This document shows, one piece after another, positions 59,763 to 64,000 of a stretch of 64,000 nucleotides of DNA. The notes under the pieces were generated by a model. The model was given only the letters and a program-made list of their open reading frames with translations. It did no database searches and was not told the DNA's origin. This stretch comes from Ardenticatenaceae bacterium (GTDB lineage: Bacteria > Chloroflexota > Anaerolineae > Promineifilales > Promineifilaceae). The position numbers and the translations under genes were made by a program. The stretch's first letter is position 1. Every line of letters begins with the position of its first letter. The DNA lies in contig JACKCD010000002.1 in the NCBI GenBank assembly GCA_020634215.1, forward strand, positions 140,940-204,939. The letters are read 5' to 3'.

Positions 59763-60923
59763 ATGAGACGGGGCATTATACCACAGGTGGCAACAATCAC
59801 GGCAAAGCTCAAAGCCCAGGCAGAGGCGCTGGGGTTTAATCGCATTGGGATTATTCCGGCGGCTTCTGGGCGGCGGCTGGCGGATTATTTTGCTTGGGTA
59901 GGGGCGGGGATGCACGGCGAAATGGGGTATTTGGCGCGGCGAGACCGGCTGGCGCGGCGGCAAGATTTGAACGTCATTTTGCCAAGGGTGCAGTCGGTGG
60001 TGTGCGTGGGGTTGGATTATCACACCATGCGCCTGCCGCCGGAGCTTGCCCATGACCCCAGTCGGGGGCGCATTTCCAACTATGCTTGGGGAGTGGATTA
60101 CCACGACGTGATGACCCCGCGTTTGCAAGCCCTGGCCGATTGGCTAGCGGTGGAGGCGGGGGGCGAGGTGGCGAGCCGGGTTTATGTGGACACAGGAGCG
60201 ATTTTGGAGCGTGACCACGGGGAGCAAGCGGGGCTGGGGTTTACGGGCAAAAACACGATGCTGATTGCGCCCCGCGCTGGCTCCCACTTTTTTTTGGGGG
60301 AACTGCTGACGACGCTGCCGCTGGAGCCAGACGTGGCGCAGCCGATGCCAGGCTGTGGTCGCTGTCATCGTTGCCTGACGGCCTGCCCCACACAGGCGTT
60401 TCCGCAGCCGTATGTGCTGGATGCGCGACGCTGTATTTCCTATTTGACGATTGAGCTAAAGGGGTGGATTCCGCGTGATTTACGGCCGTTTATGCAAAAC
60501 TGGATTTACGGCTGTGATGTCTGCCAGGATGTCTGCCCATTTAACCGCTTTGCTCCCACAACGCTGGAGCCGAGTTTTGTGCCGCTGGATTGGGAAACGG
60601 CCGTTCCGCCCCTGCTCGACATGTTGACCCTGGACGACCACGCCTTCAACCAACGCTTTGCCCACAGCCCCATTAAGCGGATCAAACGGCGGGGGCTGCT
60701 GCGGAATGCGTGCGTGGCGGCGGGGAATTGGGGAAGCGAAACGGCCGTTTCTTCCCTTATCCCCCTTCTCCATGACCCTGAACCCATCATTCGCGGTCAT
60801 GCAGCCTGGGCGTTGGGGCAAATTGGGGGGGAGGTTGCAAAAACGGCCGTTGTTTCTGCCCTGGCTGCCGAGACAGACGATCTAGTGCGTCAAGAACTCA
60901 TGGATTTTGAGATTCTAAAGTAA
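59763..60923 (+). CDS. queG: Epoxyqueuosine reductase
   Basis: The 386-residue protein has the QueG layout: an N-terminal cobalamin/DUF1730 domain (LADYFAWVGAGMHGEMGYL, then GLDYH), the conserved VDTGAILERD and GFTGKNTMLI, and two 4Fe-4S clusters (CGRCHRCLTACP and CDVCQDVCPFN). A HEAT-like tail follows from about 310. It reduces epoxyqueuosine to queuosine in tRNA, using B12 and Fe-S clusters. It is transcribed divergently from the STAS cluster. The C-terminal part has three AACGGCCGTT copies. Confidence 0.96.
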   Translation: MRRGIIPQVATITAKLKAQAEALGFNRIGIIPAASGRRLADYFAWVGAGMHGEMGYLARRDRLARRQDLNVILPRVQSVVCVGLDYHTMRLPPELAHDPSRGRISNYAWGVDYHDVMTPRLQALADWLAVEAGGEVASRVYVDTGAILERDHGEQAGLGFTGKNTMLIAPRAGSHFFLGELLTTLPLEPDVAQPMPGCGRCHRCLTACPTQAFPQPYVLDARRCISYLTIELKGWIPRDLRPFMQNWIYGCDVCQDVCPFNRFAPTTLEPSFVPLDWETAVPPLLDMLTLDDHAFNQRFAHSPIKRIKRRGLLRNACVAAGNWGSETAVSSLIPLLHDPEPIIRGHAAWALGQIGGEVAKTAVVSALAAETDDLVRQELMDFEILK

Positions 60924-61591
60924 TAAACCTCTCCGCTTTAGTACTTGAGTCCCATATTTTAAGAAACTTTATGATTTTGAGCTTGGTCTGTAATGCAGGC
61001 TTTAACCCCTGGTCGGTATATTTAGACATGTATAAGTAGTACTACAGGTCTATGACTAAAGTACTGAATCCCCAAGGCGTTCGGGGAAAAACCTGACTGT
61101 AAACAACATAATCAATGGCGAAGACGACTTTCGTGTCCATGAATACACTAACCGCAACGGCCGTTCCGTAGAACCATCTCTGGAAAGAGGGAGCATAACC
61201 AACATGGACACTATGAGTTAAAAGACGGTGGTGCTAGAGGGCGACTATTTCCAGCGTCACCGTCCAAAACCTCATCATTTGAGAAAGGAGACCTTATGGA
61301 ATGAAAAACATAGATGGCGCAGATTCATTTACACAGCATAGCTGATAAAGGCCAAAAGCTCGACACTAAGCACAGCCACACCACCGAGCAAATTGCCTGC
61401 ATTGTATTGGAACGGAAATTTTAATGTTGAGCCATTAGTATCAGTGATGTGGCCGCACGGAGAGAGGTTGAATCGGTGCGGGACACCAGGAAGGATAAGT
61501 GGGATTTGGCGGGGGAGACTGCCACTGCCCACATAGTAGTACCGATAGCGCAAACATAGTTCAACCATAGACAAATAGATGGTAGGTGGAA
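60924..61591. other. 668-bp gap without a convincing gene
   Basis: No strong gene is seen. A plus-strand frame from about 61095 to 61221 reads VNNIINGEDDFRVHEYTN, then NGRSVEPSLERG, and stops; it lacks a start codon and could be a decayed gene end. A minus-strand frame at 61329-61574 has no ribosome-binding site and odd composition and is probably chance. One AACGGCCGTT copy occurs at about 61157. The promoter for the NodB gene should lie near 61500-61590. Confidence 0.5.
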
Positions 61592-64000
61592 ATGAAAAAA
61601 CGAATACTCATCATTGGCGCAGTTGCTTTTGTGATCATGCTGATCGCATTCCTGCCCTCATCCGGCAGCTTTTTCTCTGGGGCTTTTGCCACAGCTTATA
61701 CCTTTAGTGAAAACTTTAATGGGGCACCCTCAGCGCCCCAGTCATGGCCCTCATCCAACACCTGGAATATTGCCGTTCATTCCCGTGACACCAACAGTTG
61801 GCAAACATTGCCCAGCATGGAGGCCGCTTATGGGTCAAACTGTTCCCCATCCGGCACCCACACCGTCACCGACTATGAAGACGTGGTTTTTCAGTGCAAC
61901 AACCAGGTTATGACCGCCATCAATGGGTCTGGTTACGGTTCGGCAGTGATGATGCCCAATTACAAGGTTGACTTTAGCGATGGCGAGGCTGTCATCCGGT
62001 TTGACGTTTCAACCTTACGTAGCTCAACCAACGACTTTTTTGACATTTGGATTACCCCTTTCAATGATCAATTGGTCTACCCTGCCATCGGCTGGATGCC
62101 CGACCTGGTGGGTGAACCCAAAGATGCCATTCATGTTTACCTCGACATGGGTTCTTCGTCTCGCATCAAAGCAGCCGTTGTGCGGAACTTCCAGTCCACC
62201 GATGCCCCCGGCACGGCGCAGTCGTGGCAGGGATATGAAGCGTTTCTGACCCCCAGCACCACCCCCGAAACCTTTGAGATCCATGTGACGCAAACCAGCC
62301 TTAAGGTTGGGATGCCCAACTACAACTTCTGGTGGGTAGACACCACCTTCCCGGCCTTGGGCTGGGCAGAAGGTGTGGTGCAGTTTGGACACCAATCCAA
62401 CAACCCCAATCAACCCTGTGGCAATGACGGAAGCTGTGGCCCAAACACCTGGCGTTGGGATAATATCTCCATTTTCCCAGCCTTTCCCTTCACCATGCTG
62501 GCGGCCGACCGGCGTTTCATCAATGCTGCCAACGACGAAGCTGTAGGCTTTAGCGCAGCCGCACCAGCCAACTCCTTCCTGCGGTTTGCTGCTGTGGGCA
62601 ACAACATTGAGGTAAGCTTTGACGGTGGTTTGCGCTGGGAAGCGGCTGCTCTGCAGTCGCAAACGCGGGTAGACAGCTCCAAATTCCAAACTTACTGGAT
62701 GCCCGTTGACGCGGGTACCAGCAGCGTGATGGTGCGTGGCACCAACTGGTGGGGCGGTGGCTGGCACGTGCGTGACATTGTTCTCCTTTCGGAAACGACG
62801 GGGGAATTGCCCACGCTTACGCCAACCGTTTACCACACCCCCACCAACACGCCAACCGCGACACCAACCAATACGGCAACGCCAACGCCCAGTCCGACGA
62901 TTGCGCCCACGGCTACGCCGACCTCGGCTCCTACCGTCATTCCCACGCGGGCGGCCGATGGCTACACCCTGCGCTACACGCTGGATCGCTCTAACGTGCC
63001 AAACGTTTCTTTCCGCGACCTAACGCTGAAGGTGACGGTGGGCAGTGTGCAGGATGTGCAGGTGTTTACGGTCAACGGGGTGTATGTGCCGAGTAGCTAT
63101 GATGCTGGCAGTGGCGTTGTCACCTTTACGACTGATGCCAACGAAGTGGACGTAATTTTGTTGGGCGCGGCCAATCCGTCCGCCGCTGGGGCCGTAGAAA
63201 AAGCGGTTTTGAAGGGTGACAAGGATTGGGCATGGTCACATGGGTTTGATGACAACGTTTTCCTAAATGAATCGGTTGCCAAGCTGGAAGAAAAAGGGTG
63301 GACTGGCACGGTCTTTATGATTGCCAGCATGATTAACGATACCCGTGAAGAAGGGTGGATTCTGGATCGCCCTGGGTTGGAGCAACTGTTGGAGAATGGC
63401 TGGAGCGTGGGTAATCACGGTTGGGATCACCTCTGCTTTGGTGATTATGATTATGAAGGCAATATGCTGGCTGGGTATGACCGCATGAGTGAGATTGTGG
63501 CTGGGGCGAATCGTCCGGGTTACAAAGTGACGGCGTTTGCCTCGCCTTGCTTTGATGTGAATTATCACCCGTTTGTGTTGTCACATCGGGATTCGGGTGA
63601 GACGACGGTGTTGTTTGATGAGAGCGGCAGTGAGTTTCTGATTCGGGTTGACCCTGGGGTGGGGAATTATAGTGCGGATGGGAAAACGGCCGTTTCTTTC
63701 AACACCGACCGCTCCATTGGCCGTGATTCCCGCGTGGAATGGGATCTGGCTGCAGCTCTGGGCGAAGTAAACTGGGTTGCCAGCAAATCCAACGCTGACC
63801 GCCACATCTGGTACAACACGTTGGCGCACGGCAACCATGAAGAAAACGTAGGGGCATTGGCAACCTACATCTACAACAACTTTGGCCCTTGGGCGACTGA
63901 TGAAGTGTGGGTTGCCCCTTCCGATGCCATTTACAACTACTTGCTAGTACGTGATAACACCGTTGTAACCTGGGCACCTGTTGACGCTGTTGAGCCAACG
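61592..64000 (+). CDS. Secreted polysaccharide deacetylase (NodB-like), 3' end outside window
   Basis: AGGTGGA lies just upstream of the ATG at 61592; the frame stays open to the window end (803 codons). A signal segment (residues 4-24) is followed by a beta-rich region of about 390 residues, a linker rich in TPT and TAT units (about 410-450), a small beta domain, and the NodB domain from about 545. The NodB motifs are SHGFDDN (Asp pair) and GNHGWDH (His pair), which bind the zinc needed to remove acetyl groups from N-acetylglucosamine polymers. The start of the gene is secure; the end is cut off. Confidence 0.9.
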   Translation, partial: MKKRILIIGAVAFVIMLIAFLPSSGSFFSGAFATAYTFSENFNGAPSAPQSWPSSNTWNIAVHSRDTNSWQTLPSMEAAYGSNCSPSGTHTVTDYEDVVFQCNNQVMTAINGSGYGSAVMMPNYKVDFSDGEAVIRFDVSTLRSSTNDFFDIWITPFNDQLVYPAIGWMPDLVGEPKDAIHVYLDMGSSSRIKAAVVRNFQSTDAPGTAQSWQGYEAFLTPSTTPETFEIHVTQTSLKVGMPNYNFWWVDTTFPALGWAEGVVQFGHQSNNPNQPCGNDGSCGPNTWRWDNISIFPAFPFTMLAADRRFINAANDEAVGFSAAAPANSFLRFAAVGNNIEVSFDGGLRWEAAALQSQTRVDSSKFQTYWMPVDAGTSSVMVRGTNWWGGGWHVRDIVLLSETTGELPTLTPTVYHTPTNTPTATPTNTATPTPSPTIAPTATPTSAPTVIPTRAADGYTLRYTLDRSNVPNVSFRDLTLKVTVGSVQDVQVFTVNGVYVPSSYDAGSGVVTFTTDANEVDVILLGAANPSAAGAVEKAVLKGDKDWAWSHGFDDNVFLNESVAKLEEKGWTGTVFMIASMINDTREEGWILDRPGLEQLLENGWSVGNHGWDHLCFGDYDYEGNMLAGYDRMSEIVAGANRPGYKVTAFASPCFDVNYHPFVLSHRDSGETTVLFDESGSEFLIRVDPGVGNYSADGKTAVSFNTDRSIGRDSRVEWDLAAALGEVNWVASKSNADRHIWYNTLAHGNHEENVGALATYIYNNFGPWATDEVWVAPSDAIYNYLLVRDNTVVTWAPVDAVEPT

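Larger units (their letters stand above)
34..63694. repeat. Highly iterated palindrome AACGGCCGTT (about 90 dispersed copies)
   Basis: The 10-bp perfect palindrome AACGGCCGTT was counted by eye about 90 times between its first copy (34-43) and its last (63685-63694), roughly one per 0.7 kb. Near-copies such as TACGGCCGTT and AACGGCCGTG add about ten more. At this composition a given 10-mer is expected less than once. Copies lie in genes on both strands and in all three frames, read as NGR, TAV or RP(F/L), so protein function does not explain them. A few sit in gene gaps. The pattern resembles the HIP1 palindrome of cyanobacteria. Copies are missing from 12.5-14.5 kb, 19.8-21.7 kb and most of glgB. 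The function is unknown; methylation, repair or segregation are possibilities. Confidence 0.95.

Noticed and set aside
61329..61574. 81-codon minus-strand frame
   Set aside because: No ribosome-binding site, no recognisable family and unusual composition; probably chance.
1..64000. tRNA or rRNA genes
   Set aside because: Scanning the gaps for cloverleaf-like TTCGAATC patterns and rRNA-like sequence found nothing.

Overview
The window is GC-rich bacterial chromosomal DNA, densely coded, with short intergenic gaps. Gene content points to a filamentous Anaerolineae-type member of the Chloroflexota. The supporting features are FGE-sulfatase fold proteins, an EAD-NACHT-FGE protein, a partner-switch cluster with a GAF/SpoIIE phosphatase, a coenzyme F420 gene pair, a RarA fusion protein and secreted proteins with Pro/Thr linkers. 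This placement is inference (about 0.6); no rRNA or other marker gene is present. The most striking property is at the DNA level. The perfect palindrome AACGGCCGTT occurs about 90 times by eye (chance expectation well below one), mostly inside genes and in all reading frames, much like HIP1 of cyanobacteria. A second repeat class consists of 7- or 8-bp tandem repeats arranged as inverted arms in many gene gaps, once in frame inside copA.

Layout. 1-7.2 kb: the end of an unknown gene, an FGE-fold protein, two NTP_transf_5 nucleotidyltransferases, a polysaccharide flippase and a large membrane protein (a cell-surface cluster). 7.2-10.6 kb: an ABC-2 exporter pair and a B12-binding radical SAM enzyme. 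10.7-12.4 kb: a lipocalin-like protein and an FAD oxidoreductase. 12.5-15.8 kb: an AT-richer island with an OLD-family ATPase/TOPRIM nuclease, an RHH-like protein and a MntA/HepT toxin-antitoxin pair. 15.9-21.4 kb: a gamma-glutamyltransferase, a dimethylformamidase-like protein, a YpfJ metalloprotease and a transposase remnant. 21.3-24.3 kb: the F420 genes cofC and cofD and an M20 amidohydrolase. 24.4-28.4 kb: an overlapping operon of AAA ATPase, DUF3226 TOPRIM protein and RarA-methyltransferase fusion.

28.5-34.1 kb: a GAF histidine kinase, a lipoprotein, an alpha/beta hydrolase, a Ras-like GTPase and mannose-6-phosphate isomerase. 34.1-37.4 kb: a repeat-rich gap and the EAD7-NACHT-FGE protein. 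37.5-46.8 kb: a C45 acyltransferase, glgB, a secreted M14 carboxypeptidase, a 36-residue membrane protein and a 1240-residue phosphatase-esterase fusion. 47-53 kb: a VOC protein, a HEAT protein, the copA-copZ-csoR copper operon with promoter and operator, an esterase behind a terminator-bearing leader, and a VapBC-like pair whose toxin is frameshifted. 53-61 kb: a Mrp ATPase, an HtrA lipoprotein, an RsbU/STAS/RsbW/STAS cluster and queG. 61.6-64 kb: the start of a secreted NodB-type deacetylase that runs off the window.

Three loci look like immunity or conflict systems: the OLD plus MntA/HepT island, the ATPase/TOPRIM pair, and the NACHT protein. No tRNA, rRNA, CRISPR array, reverse transcriptase or intact insertion sequence was seen.
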